The notes under the pieces: generated by a model
The model's database searches: none
Told to the model about the DNA's origin: nothing
The model's input: the letters and a program-made list of their open reading frames with translations, nothing else
Made by a program: the position numbers and the translations under genes
NCBI GenBank assembly: GCA_016490735.1
Contig: JAEMWC010000101.1
Span: forward strand, 225,001-289,000
DNA: 64,000 nt
DNA from: Pachyseris speciosa
Lineage: Eukaryota > Cnidaria > Anthozoa > Scleractinia > Pachyseridae
Reading direction: 5' to 3'
Part shown: piece by piece, positions 1 through 11,170 of the stretch
Layout of the letters: every line of letters starts with the position of its first letter
Position numbering within the stretch: position 1 is the stretch's first letter

Positions 1-545
1 TGCGGGTGAAATGTGAGGGTGAATGGAATTCTGTCATTCTTTTCCTTTTGTGACGTCTGTAGTGCTGACTGTTGATCAATCTGCTGAGCGCGGTGATGGC
101 TCGATTGAACTACAGAATCAGGATAGCCACGTTTCTCGAAAACATGGCACATTTCCTCTGATTTGTTGGAAAAATCAGAGTCATCACTACATAGACGTCG
201 AAGTCTAAGAAATTGAGAATAGGGAATGGCGTTTTTGACATGAGATGGATGTGAAGATGAATACAATAAATAACTGTGTACATAAACCGTTGCCCGGCTG
301 ATAAAAACTTTGATATCAAGAAAGGCCAGGGAAGTTTCCGAAATTTCCCAGGTATATTTTAGAGCCGGATGAAAGGAATTAACGGCGGTTATAAATTGGT
401 TGATTTCCTCCTTGCTAGACGAAATTGCGCCGAACAGTCGTCAGTGTAGCGACCGTAGAGTTCAGGCTTAGGACCGTTGTACTGATTGAAGAATTGGTAC
501 TCGACGTACACTACAAAAAGATTGGCGTAGCTAGGTCCCATTAAA
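1..545 (-). pseudogene. Penelope-like element RT fragment (decayed)
   Basis: Read on the minus strand, this translates into the palm/thumb part of a Penelope-like element reverse transcriptase. A YGRYTDDC segment matches the YxDD catalytic box, followed by a FLDIKV-type motif, HPSHVKNAIPYSQ, LRLRRLCS and a RGYPDS-like stretch. These are typical of the region between the RT and the GIY-YIG endonuclease of this family. At least one frameshift after the catalytic box and others downstream break it. The window edge cuts the element. It abuts a 3' tail of the same family in the opposite direction at about 525-545. Retroelement debris, not a host gene. Confidence 0.7.
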
Positions 546-701
546 AATCTCGAGCAAAAACTGATCTTTCAAATTGGCACTCTTACCATGTTACCACCAA
601 TAGCGTAGCTCCATTTTCTGTATATAAACCATACACAACCCACAATTCCTCGATTCGCTCCGACGAAGGGCTAACGCTCGAAACGTCAGCTAATCGAATC
701 C

Positions 702-732
<31 letters not shown>

Positions 733-770
733 CGTTGATAAACCAAATTTTTCCGTTCAAAGAAAGATCG
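525..770 (+). mobile_element. Penelope-like element 3' tail
   Basis: About 245 bases match 8341-8613 almost base for base, apart from a deletion of about 60 bases after the GGCACTCTTA stretch. In the second copy this sequence lies immediately downstream of a GIY-YIG endonuclease coding region, so it is the 3' end and untranslated tail of the same Penelope-like element. Here it is fused head to head with minus-strand RT sequence, which means the insertion is rearranged. Confidence 0.7.
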
Positions 771-2455
771 CCAAGTAAACATCGCAACAGACATCCCATA
801 CTTCGGACTTCGGCGACCTGGTCGTCGATAATGCTTTGAAGTGGGAAAACAACCAATACTGTGTGCGACCAATTATTTTAGATCGCAGCGGCGCGCACTG
901 GTACTTTTGCTAAATCATGTAGGGAAAACAGCGAATAGAAATGTCTCACCCTTTCCGGACAAAAGCTAAACAAACTCAAACCACGTAGTAAACGCTCGAT
1001 GAAAGATCACGTCATCACCTGGTCAAATCAGCCAATCAGCATTTTGCGCCCAATATTTGGACGCAGAAATTCAAATTTATGAGACACGAGTGGAAGCTCT
1101 CCTTTTCTCCTTTCCTCCCCCTCAACCCATCTCCGGGAGAGCTTGCTCGCAGGCTATATGTTCAGAGCCGGTCAAAGACGCGACTGTTCCCGGGGGATAC
1201 CTAAACCCCAACAAAAATCCAACAATTTACAGTGTATTGTGCTGATTGAAAACAATAATTCGTGTATCGATACCACAATAGAAGGCTATGAAAGCAAAGA
1301 CAGCTAGAGCAGTTAATGTGATCATCTCAGTTCGTGACATATATATGATCGCTCAGGCTGAGTCAGATTTCAACGGATAGCTTGATAGCGTCAGAAACTA
1401 ATCTTTCCATCAAATAATGCATACCACATTAACGCCAACAGGCGTCTTGTTTACTATCATTTCATTGTTTTTGCCTGTCTAGAGCACATGAGATTGTACC
1501 AACTAGTGGTAGACGAGAGAGGAAATATGCAGTGGAATTAAAAGTTTTGAAATTCCCTAAAAGGCGAGCATTCATGTGATTTGAGAAGGTTTGGGATCAA
1601 GGGAATCGTTAGGCCGTTAAGTTTGTATTAAAACAACTGCTTGTTAGTGTAGCGTTCAGTCCTAAATGATTTTGAAATTCTTAGTTTAATAACATTTTGT
1701 TATAACCCGACTGCCTTGGAGGTTTGGAGACAGTGATTTCTTGGACACTGAAACGGTTAACTTTTCACGGTAAAAAAAAAGAACACACTGAAAAATGTTT
1801 GAGCTTATTTGATCATTCGGTGAAGATGGAAAGTGTCGTAGTGCCTGTAAAAGCACTGTGCTTTGGATAAAAGTCAAAGCTAGTCGGTCGCTTTTTCGAT
1901 GGAGTCAGTTCGTTTTAATAATCATTTGCTCTATTTGCCTCAACACAGCTGAAATGATGTTTTATAAAAAAGGGATGCAATTGCATAACTAACCGCTTTC
2001 TAATTAAGCTGCTCTCGCAGTGAGCAAAGTTTTTCAGTTTTGAAAGAACATTCTGTGATGTACGAGGACAATGCACTCCTGAATCCAAAACGAAGCAAAC
2101 AGACCAGAAAAGCTCATAACATGGGGAAAACAATTTGGAGGTGTTGGTTACTAAACATATTTTCCAGCGGACAGTTGAATTCTGGAACCTGTCTGTATGG
2201 CTGAAAATTTTGCGAAATTGTCTACAGCAAAACCAAACTTGTTCGAGTATTGATCAACACGCTTTGGCAAAATTAAACCGTTTCTAAAATAACTTTCGTA
2301 CTATGGCCGTGTGTTGGGGCACACTCTGTTTACTGTAATAATGGACAAGCTGAAGTTCTCTAAACAAATACACTACATGACATGATGCGAAAAGCAGCCA
2401 AATGTGCGTGTTTAGAGAATACATACCTACATACATACACATTATTGCCCTAGTC
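771..2455. other. Non-coding stretch, no feature recognised
   Basis: No ORF here resembles a known family, and no RNA gene or clean terminal inverted repeat was found. Short ORFs on both strands have no domain-like composition. Probably intergenic DNA with old repeat remnants. Confidence 0.4.
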
Positions 2456-2905
2456 ACTTTGGCAAACACAGCATATACAGACCAACTCTTTCTCTAACAA
2501 CAGTTGAGCTCTCGACCTTAGATATTCAGTGGTTTGCTTATAATGCCACAGATTGTACACGCCGCAGGATCATTAAGGATCTTAACTTGTCTAATTTTAT
2601 GTAAGTCAGGTTTTTTTACTTGATAAACTCGTGATAAAATCAAACTACAGACTTAAGATACATTTGAAAGATGAACATTTTGCATATCATGGTTTTCACG
2701 ATGGAAAACCTCAATGCAGCCAAATGTCGCTAAGTGTTGATTACCCGACTGCACGAACGATAATTAAATTTTTGCGCAACAATTTGAAAACCCGCTCTGA
2801 CAAAAAAACCACATACTTTGGCAAACTCAGAAAGTGAAGGCTGACTCCTTGTCTACCCCTAGTTGAGCTCTCGGCCTTAGATATTCAGCAGTTTGCTTAT
2901 AGATA
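2456..2905. repeat. Diverged direct repeat pair (about 85 bp units)
   Basis: A segment at 2456-2545 (CTTTGGCAAAC, then GTTGAGCTCTCG, TTAGATATTCAG and GTTTGCTTATA) recurs in the same order at 2816-2905 with scattered substitutions. The two copies lie about 360 bases apart in direct orientation. No coding role is visible. They could be the ends of an old insertion or two copies of a dispersed repeat. Confidence 0.5.
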
Positions 2906-3075
2906 GCCACATTTTGTTAACCGGTCCATGGCAATAATGTGCTTCCGAAAGCGATGTCTTTTCATGCCGCGAGAGAAACGAGGGCCTCAAACGATTTTTA
3001 TGGTTCAAGAAGTGTTGATAAAATTGAAGGACAAACAAGAAGGGTATATGTACAGCTAGTTGTTTATATGGAATA

Positions 3076-3376
3076 ATTATTGCTGCGTACCAGGATGTCT
3101 GTAGAGGCATATCATATCCCCACAAGGGTGGCCGCCACTTTTTCTTCAAATTTCTGGGTCTTGTGCTCGCTCGGAGTTCGCGCATGCGATAATAAATAAC
3201 AGTCAGAGAGGATGAAATATGCACTTGACCAAGTAATTCAAAGAGTGGGAGAAGACTCAAGAATGTCTCAAAGCTGTGCTGCCCACCTTTGCGAAAAGGA
3301 CTACAACTTCTCGGCTGAAACTGACGCCAATCTCTCCGTCGAGTTTAGAAAGTGGTTGAGGAATAGATTCGTTTAA
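3076..3376 (+). pseudogene. Possible decayed THAP-type zinc finger
   Basis: Plus-strand fragments read CCVPGC near 3080, then a HFFFKF-like stretch, and further on SQSCAAHLCEKDY and FRKWLRNRF. A THAP domain has a C-x2-4-C pair, an internal W, and a late C-x2-H pair. The fragments fall in that order but in different frames with stops between them. If real, this is a relic of a THAP-containing transposase or host gene. Resemblance is weak, and chance cannot be excluded. Confidence 0.22.
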
Positions 3377-6328
3377 CTGTGGCTGACCCGTCAAGAAGAT
3401 GCTTGCGTTCTGGCGGTAAGTAGCTACGAAACAAGCCTAAAATCCCTGTAACACGTGGGCTTATATTTTCAATGAATAGCCGACAATAAAGGTGTCTTAA
3501 TCATATACTACCGTAAGCTTATTCCCGCAATATGTTTTTTTAACCTGACGTAGTCAGTCAACGAAAAAGCAGACTTTGTGGAGTGTGAATGGCAAATTTT
3601 ATCCTCTTGTGACTTATCTGACTTATGATAATTCGTCAAATGCAAATGTCGCACAGCCAGCAGTTAGCCATAAACTATCACCTAAAACGTGGTGAGCCAG
3701 ACTTGTTTTTATTAAAACAAAATAATAATGCATTAGGTAGGCTCTAGCTTGTAAAGAACTGAACTTTGTTAACTCCATGTGACTACGCTTATTTAATCAA
3801 CAGCCTGACCTCTACCGCGGGAATTCTTTCTTGGCAAAACATTGTGGGCACAGCCTGAGTGCGAAGCTCTCCTATTCTTATTTCCTTTGCTTCACACGGT
3901 CAAGCTATCCTGAGCAAGGAGCTAAAAATAACATGGAACTAATCATGGCCATAGCCACAGAAAATAACGTGTCTGAAGTGGGCCGTCTTGTGCAGACCAC
4001 GTAAGTAACTTGCCTGTGCGCGCCTCATTTGAAACTCGAAAAATGACTTCCTCAGTGCACTGATCAAGCCATATGACGTAATACCTATTCATAGATGTGT
4101 GCTGACCACAGTATAAACTCAACAAGAGCTATTCAGTATGTATTTTAACGAAAGAGTGGTTTTAGGACAGACTGGGCTGCATTTGAGGATGTTTAGCTCA
4201 CAAAACTGTGTCCTGTCAGTGTAAGCTGTTAGGATTGTTTACTGCAGAATTTTCATCCCGCTTCGTCTTGCTCGTACTCCACCCGAACCAAAAGGGCCGA
4301 GATTTAACGATTTCAGTTTACCACGGATCATCAAGCCTAGACATCGATAGGAAATCGGCAATAAAAGGATTTTTCTCGATCGACTTTTTCTAGCTCGAGT
4401 CCATCGGATGAGGTTAATAATAATAATAATAATTAAGAAGTATGAACGTCGCGAGAGTACAGCCCATTTGTTTTCGTTTGTTTCTGCTAATACATCACTT
4501 TTTCTTTCTAGATGCAGTAAACCTATATATGATCAATTTGGGCAAAATCTTTCTCCCTTAGTCTTTTTGGACAGTCAAATGATATACCTTTATTTCTATA
4601 TATGTGTATACCTCTCCTTATTGTAATAAAAATACACACACATTAACGGACAGCCTTTTTCGATCAAATAAAATGGCTTTAAAGCAAAATTGTGTGGTTG
4701 CTCATATGTTAGGTAAAGGAAAACAGCTTTCCTCTTTTCGCGGAAAAAAAATTCACAGAAAAATAGAAATTACAGATACCTCTGCAAGTCGTCTTCAGTT
4801 GTATTCAACTCGACTGCCGGTTGGGACGAAATGATTTCTCCATTTCTTGTCGCCATGCTGAAAACGAAGGAAAATCTTGACTCAACGGATTTTCAGTCGT
4901 GTACTGAAAAGCTGCAACACAGATTACAGCAAAAAATGAAAGCCTCTCGGAGCTTCGGTCTGGGTTTTTCCGATGCGAATGTTCAGCACTTTCAGACAGT
5001 TTTCTCAGCGAGATGGCGGAAGTTGAAATGATTTTGATGCCATGCAGTCAAAATAAAACAGTTCAGGAATACTTACCCGTTTCTGATTGGACGAGATAAA
5101 TGCGTGGTGGATCATAAATGTTTACGATAACTGTCAAAATTCTTGCGCGCTGATTGGCTAATTCTTACCATCAATAAGAGTACAGATATAACTTTCGTTT
5201 ATGCAAAATTTGTAGCAAGATGGAGGAAGGCGACACGCAGGGCTTTATTGTTTTCGACTTCACTTTTGTAGATGGCTCTCTATCCCTGATTTGGAAAAAA
5301 GAACTAGAATTATCATATACTGAACTCATCTTCCTTGTAGAAGTTCCATGGAAAATGAAGGCTTCCTAAATTAAGCAGAGACGACTTGCAAAAAGTTGTT
5401 TGGAACGATTGAACTTGATGTCTGTGTTTTTATGCGTCAGTCCTCTTATTAATAATATGATTGATAATAAATTGCGTCAGCAGGCTTGTGGTCCACAGCC
5501 CCTTGAAAATGTTATGAGGCACTTTGCAAACTACGGCCTCTTTAATAGATTCAGATATCGGTTCTTAATCTTCACGAGAAGATGCTCATAGCTAAGGTTC
5601 TCCTCAGTAAGATAACTATGGAGCGAGAGTCCATCCATAATGCTTTCTTACACCGCTATTTTATTGTCAATAAGACGTAAATTGCCTGCGGGTAGACGAA
5701 TTAGATGGTTTGCACGTTACGTCATCGTCGCCATGCTGGTGGAAGAAAACAATAGATCTCTATTTAGCTCCGTTTGATCGTCCACAAGCCTTTGTTCGTT
5801 TCACCATTGTCATTGTGTCTAGAAACTGGCTGCAGAGCACCCATTGCGTGTACCTTAGTGCTAACTGTTTCTCGATGTTTTGTTTTCCTTTAAAATTGGG
5901 AAATGGATTTGGAAGCTCATTTTCATTTCCATTTTCCTATGGCGCCGAAAAACTGAGTTCGACTTCTAATTTCAATTTCTACTTTCCAACAACTTTCGAA
6001 CTTCCTTCGTTGGTTTTCGTCTTCCGCCTTTCCTGGAAACCATGAATATGTTTTCTCAGGAAAAACAACAAAAATGGCAGAGTAAGAAAGCACTCTTCAG
6101 TCCGCAGTTATCTTTCATCTTCGAATCCGCGCTTTAGATCCCTAAATATTGATTGGAAAAAGACCCGAGTGTTGGCCGCGGAGATAAGAAATTTCTCTTC
6201 GAGTGTTGAAAAAATTATTTCACAAGTGAGCGCAGCGAACGAGTGAAATGTTTTTGTAATGTAATGTTCTATTTGTTGTGTAAACACCAATGAAATACTA
6301 AACCCTCCAAATTTAAATGTAAGACAAT
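3377..6328. other. Non-coding stretch with unassigned short ORFs
   Basis: No recognisable gene. A 49-codon ORF starts at 5220 (MEEGDTQGFIVFDF...) without similarity I can name. A short AAT repeat lies at 4414-4432. Partly complementary segments near 4780-4806 and 5378-5400 (around AAGTCGTC / GACGACTT) hint at a MITE-like fold-back, but boundaries and target duplications are not clear. Confidence 0.35.
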
Positions 6329-7150
6329 TTGTATTTCCACCAAGAAAGTACCCCACAAAGGAAATACGTTTTTTGTGGAATCGAACTGGATCAGATCTAT
6401 CTAGGTGTACTATTGAATGAAGATCTGAAGTGGTCTAAACACGTCGCATCCGTTTCTGGGAAAGCGAGGAAAGTTTTGGGCATGATTAAAAGGAACTTTT
6501 GGAATTGTCCAAAAAACGTAAATACAACTGCCTACACAGCAATAGTTCGTCCGAAGCTTGAGTATGCCTGTGCCGCTTGGGATCCATACCTCCAAAAGGA
6601 CATTGCCACGCTTGAGAGGATCCAGAGAAAAACGGCACGGTTTTGCTCCAACAACTATCAGCGCACGGTCAACGTTACTGAAATGCTGCAAGATATAGGT
6701 TGGACGAGCTTGGAATTAAGAAGAACTATGAAACGACTAAACCTTTTATATAAAATGAGCCGTGCATGGACAAATTGATATGGATGTAAATGGCTATCTA
6801 CAACCTCATTCTGGAGTTAGAACTCGAGGGAGTTATCGTTATAAATATAGGCAAGACAAAGCGACAAAGAACATTTATTTTTATTCCTTCTTCTCAAGGA
6901 CCATAAGACTATGGAATAAACTACCCGCGGAAATAGTTGAGTCAAACTCCTTGGCTGTCTTTAACTCTAAATTACTTCCCTACTTAGCAAAGAATTACTA
7001 GAGATTTTTTATTTTCATAATTTTTACTCTATATTACGATTCATTTATTTTTATATACGTATTATCTTGTTTATTTGTTAATTTTATCCGAGCATTGTAT
7101 ATATTTTATAATCGTTTCTTTTAATAGTTGGTGCGATGTCTGTAACGGAT
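6329..7150 (+). pseudogene. LINE reverse transcriptase C-terminal relic
   Basis: The ORF from 6329 carries the downstream part of a CR1/jockey-type RT: YLGVLLNEDLKW, then KARKVLGMIKRNFW, RPKLEYACAAWDPY and LERIQRKTARF. A frame change near 6762-6780 separates it from the C-terminal end (RTIRLWNKLP, SLAVFNSKL), which stops at 7001. An AT-rich 3' tail follows to about 7150. The catalytic palm with YADD is missing, so this is a 5'-truncated, frame-broken copy typical of dead LINE insertions. Confidence 0.75.
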
Positions 7151-7322
7151 TTTACTGAGTTAATAAATGTAGATGTGTGAATGATATATGAAATGAATCA
7201 TATATGAACTGCGGAAATGAAATCAAATGAAGAATGATCCTCGCAGTTGTAAACGCAATTTATGCAATTGCGAAAAGAAGCCTGAAAAAAATTCAGGACT
7301 TCAACCCCGTTGAAGTCAAGAG

Positions 7323-7400
7323 GTCAAGATGACGGGATATTGGCCAAGATTTTTTGGCGCACGCAAAAAAAGAACGAGGCCAATATCCCGCCATCTTGAT
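7323..7400. repeat. Short inverted repeat (hairpin)
   Basis: About 22 bases at 7323-7345 (TCAAGATGACGGGATATTGG...) are nearly the reverse complement of 7378-7400, with a spacer of about 32 bases. The stem would be stable. It looks like part of a dispersed repeat and has no adjacent gene. Confidence 0.6.
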
Positions 7401-7540
7401 CGAACAAGCTTGGTCAATAAAGGATTTATTATATGACTCAAAGGACGTTATTAAACAGCAGTATAACGCGGGACGAACCGGATGTTTCGAGCGGCCAAGA
7501 TGGCTCCATCTTGACCTCGCGGATAGTCAATCACAGCAGG

Positions 7541-7895
7541 GGAATTGATTCATCCTGGCCGCTGGAAGAGCCAGTCAGTATCTTAAAGTTATTAAGAATG
7601 ATGGCTTTAACTGAGTTATTATGCAGGGGAAATGTGAGGGTGAATGGAATTCTGTCATTCTTTTCCTTTTGTGACGTCTGTAGTGCTGACTGTTGATCAA
7701 TTTCGAGAAACGTGGCTATCCTGATTCTGTAGTTCAATCGGGCCATCACCGCGCTCAGCCGGATTGATCAACAGTCAGCACTACAGACGTCACAAAAGGA
7801 AAAGAATGACAGAATTCCATTCACCCTCACATTTCATCCGCATAACAACCCAGTTAAAGCCATCATTCTTAATAACTTTAAGATACTGCAAAATG
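7541..7895. repeat. Fold-back at 5' side of Penelope-like copy
   Basis: Sequence from about 7555 to 7700 is close to the reverse complement of about 7763-7895. Both arms derive from the same Penelope-like coding region: the left arm is antisense and the right arm sense, with the turn near 7701-7760. Inverted, partially duplicated 5' structures are known in Penelope-like elements, so this fits the insertion mechanism of that family. Confidence 0.65.
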
Positions 7896-8566
7896 ATCCA
7901 GAAACTGCTAGAATCTTTTCGGAACCACCGCTGATTTCATTCAAACGCGACAAAAATGTAGGTAATTTTCTGGTTAAAAGCGCATTCAAAACAACACAAC
8001 AACCTGGCACTTTTAAATGCGCGCGCTCGCGATGCAAAACTTGTCCTTTCATTTAAAACACTGACAAAATATCGGGCCCTAAGCGATCTGTTAAGATCAC
8101 CGATCGTTTCACGTGTGCCTCCGCAAATGTTATCTATTGCATAACCTGCACATTATGCAAAACGTTATACATCGGCGAAACAGGAAGACGACTAGGTGAC
8201 CGATTCCGAGAACATCTTCGTGATGTTGAGAAAGATGACAAAGACGCATCCAAGCCTGTCGCTCGGCATTTTAATCTCCCTAACTATTCCAAACAACACA
8301 TGTCGATCTCCGGCCTTTCCCTACATCAAGGTACCACGGAAAGCCGTAAAAATCTCGAGCAAAAACTGATCTTTCAAATTGGCACTCTTAATCCCCACGG
8401 TATCAACGAGCGCTTTTCATTCAATTAATTTATTCCTGTTTTTCACGTTACCATGTTACCACCAATAGCGTAGCTCCATTTCCTGTATATAAACCATACA
8501 CAACCCACAATTCCTCGATTCGCTCCGACGAAGGGCTAACGCTCGAAACGTCAGCTAATCGAATCC

Positions 8567-8597
<31 letters not shown>

Positions 8598-8613
8598 CGT
8601 TGATAAACCAAAT
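7765..8613 (+). pseudogene. Penelope-like element GIY-YIG endonuclease part and 3' tail
   Basis: Plus-strand reading gives FSEPPLISFKRDKN and KCARSRCKTCPF, then VIYCITCTLCKTLYIGETGR and RLGDRFREHL, ending in a stop near 8426. The IYCITC...LYIGETGR...R..EH pattern is the GIY-YIG nuclease domain that marks canonical Penelope-like elements. An in-frame TAA at about 8058 interrupts it, so it is dead. The segment from about 8341 to 8613, including the 3' non-coding tail, matches 525-770. The RT domain is absent from this copy. Confidence 0.8.
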
Positions 8614-9461
8614 TTTCACTTTTTATGATTGACGAGACCACGTGACACGGTCATGCAAAGGGCCTATTTATGAACTGACTAGAATAAAGGAAGGAAGTCT
8701 GAATAAAGGATAATAAAGGAAGGACATTCAGGAAGTGCGCTTTTGCAAGTTAAATTGGATAGATATTAATAGACATGTTAATAGTAATATTTAAATTTTA
8801 TCTTATAATATTGTATCTGACCTGATTGAATTTTACCGTATTCAAGCAAAGAATTCATTGATTGATTGATTGATTGATCTGGATTTGTTTGCGAAAACGG
8901 AAACGGAAATGGAAAAACGAAAAACACAGGAACTGGTCACAGGAAAACGAAAACCAATGATGGCAGTTCGATTTCTGTTCTCCGATGTTGTTGGAAATCG
9001 CAAATTGAAGAAGAAGTCTGTTTTCGTGATTTCCTTGATTGGCTGGGAGTCTATTGCTGACGCATGTTGCTGACCCATATCAAATTGAACTTTTACATTG
9101 TATGAGCCAGACTTCAAATCGCAATTTTGAAAATGGAAGATGATCTATTTTAGTGATTTCTTTTTATTGCTGACGCAAATTAAATTGATTTGATTGGCTG
9201 GGAGTCTATTGTTGACGCAAATTAAATGTATGAGACACATTGAAATGGAAATGCAATTGGACTTTAGCACTCTCGAGGATAATCAAAGTCTTCAATGTTT
9301 GCATTTCCAGGAAAAGCCAAGAGTAAAACATAAGTATTTAGTGAACGAAAAGACGTAATTGTTTCACCAATCCAGCCTGGACATAAGTTTAAGTTTGAAA
9401 AAGTGCTTTTACTACTTATGGCATGTTTTAAAGACGTGTTTTGATTCTGCGACTTTTCCAG
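8614..9461. other. Non-coding stretch
   Basis: Contains an (ATTG)n simple repeat at 8855-8877, and a short phrase (ATTGGCTGGGAGTCTATTG) repeated at about 9039 and 9191. No gene is recognised. The last 20 bases form a pyrimidine-rich tract and AG that would serve as the acceptor of the next entry. Confidence 0.4.
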
Positions 9462-9643
9462 AATGATGGTCCTTGAGCTTTGTTATCATCAGACTTCCTC
9501 ATTGCGAGACATCACGCGTCACCTTTACCGACTGGTTGCCTTGGAAGCAATCAAGGATTATGACCTGTTGGTATATAGAGGCAAGCGCTTTACTCTGAGG
9601 CATAGATTGAACTGGCTTGTGGACTGCAAACTTAACAGAGATG
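9462..9643 (+). CDS. Possible internal coding exon, unknown protein
   Basis: An open stretch encodes about 60 residues (MMVLELCYHQTSS... to CKLNRD). It is bounded by a good acceptor (pyrimidine-rich tract ending CCAG at 9461) and a consensus donor (GATG then GTAAGT at 9644). The peptide is hydrophobic/basic and helix-prone and contains YRLVALEAIKDYDLLVYRGK. I do not recognise a family. Its end phase (one leftover base) does not fit the next supported exon at 10233 in that exon's best frame. Either another exon intervenes, or one of the two is spurious. Confidence 0.35.
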
Positions 9644-10232
9644 GTAAGTAAATGCTTTTCTTTTAAAAGTTTCTCTTTATCAAACAGCTGACGTTTAACT
9701 ATAGTCCCCTGCTTTGGGGTGAAACGTTCTTACATGCTCTCAGCTTTATAAAACGCTTTATTTGTTGGGAGTTGGTTTGAGATTTTAACATCTTCACAAT
9801 GTGCCATCTCCTCAAAGCAGGTCCACCGTCCTAGATCTCCATCTTCAAGGATCTGTGCCAATTCGCACTCGGTCTTCGTTACTCATCTCCGGATCCAACC
9901 CTTGATGCTATCCATTCATTTCGACCACAGGCTTTATCTCTACATTTTACCCTCAAGTAGCAAATCTTTGGATACCATCTCTAGATTTCCTAGGTTATTA
10001 ACAATAGCGTTATCTTGGATTTTTTTCATCGTGAGGACGTCCTCGTTGGTCTTATTATGCTACTGATGACACAATAAGCATACTTTTTTTTTGGTAAGCA
10101 GTAATCATTGTGAATGTATCACCCGTTTTGCTTTCCCACTCAAGTTAATTTAGTTTATGTTTTTTCCATTGGCCACTAATACTTTTGGCCCTTCTAAACG
10201 TTAATTTTTTTCTTGTGTCCCGGAATTTGCAG

Positions 10233-10474
10233 GAATAAGAAAATTTTTGAAACGGCAAATGATATACAGGACCTTCAACTGGAATTGGAAGCGACTGAAA
10301 GCCTAGAGAGTAGGAAAAGGTCTTCCTCGGCAAAGGTGTGTAGCAATTCCCCTATGCTTTGAGCTTTTAAGTCAGTTGGTGTAAGTTTGGAATTGCCAAC
10401 CATGGATAAATTCAGCCACTCCTGTGTTTCAGGAGAGGCTCGCCAAATTGATATCTTCCCTGAGGAAATAGCGT
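10233..10474 (+). CDS. Possible 3'-terminal exons, coiled-coil C-terminus
   Basis: A segment at 10233-10336 after TTTGCAG reads KIFETANDIQDLQLELEATE and then SLESRKRSSSAK, ending at a donor GTGTGT. A second segment at 10436-10474 after TTTCAG reads ERLAKLISSLRK and a stop, and the two join in phase. The result is an acidic helical stretch followed by a basic helical end, typical of a real C-terminus rather than noise. The family is not recognised and upstream exons are uncertain. It could be the 3' end of an independent gene. Confidence 0.4.
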
Positions 10475-10689
10475 AATGCCGTGCAACCTTTCGAAAATTG
10501 TGCTAAAAGTAATGCTAAGGTAAATGTACTTAGCAATTGGGATACCATTTAGAAAGAAGGAAAAGTTGTCAGGTGTTGATTTACGATTCTGGTTTTGAAA
10601 AATTACGGTTCGCGTCTTTTTAAGGTTAATTTTTAGTAGCCATTTCTCATTATAATCCTGGAGAATATTAAGTCAATTTTGAAGACCAG

Positions 10690-11170
10690 TTAGCACTGTT
10701 TCAATTGATATAGATCATCTGCATAAAATAGACAATTGAGAGTAAGCCCATTCGGTAAAATAATTGGATCTGTGTCGTGTAAGGACTTTAGCGTGCGTGG
10801 GATTTCATCTAAATACAAGTTGAATAATACTGAACAGAGAAAGAGTACACCTTTGTCGCACTCCTCTATTGTTGTTACAGAAGGAGCTTCTTTTCCGGTT
10901 TTAAGGAACATTTTTGACTTTGAGTACATGTCATGCAGAGATCACACGATAAAACTGTCCACCTATTTTCTTATGTAATAATTTGTACGATGGCCCATCA
11001 TGTAAAATAGAATCAAATGCTTTTGTAAATCTATAAAGCAGCAAAATAATTTTACTTTTGTTTGCATTTGTAACACATTTATCAATAAGTATTTTTAGTA
11101 CGAAATTGTGACGAGTTGTTTGGAAACCATTGAGGAACCCAGTTTGACATGACATTTGCTGTCCATTCAA
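10690..11170 (-). pseudogene. LINE reverse transcriptase palm relic
   Basis: Minus-strand ORFs 10931-11170 and 10690-10929 together read as an RT core: FTKAFDSILHD, KIGGQFYRVIS, then MYSKSKMFLK, LFNLYLDEIP and LNCLFYADDL. The FYADD box is the catalytic motif. The two halves are in different frames, and the usual GVxQGCxLSP segment is degenerate. A related RT downstream half lies on the plus strand at 15087, so the same LINE family has several truncated copies here. Confidence 0.7.

Noticed and set aside
2877..3260. 127-codon minus-strand ORF as a gene
   Set aside because: No domain-like features, and its composition looks like random AT-rich sequence. The opposite strand has a weak THAP-like reading instead.
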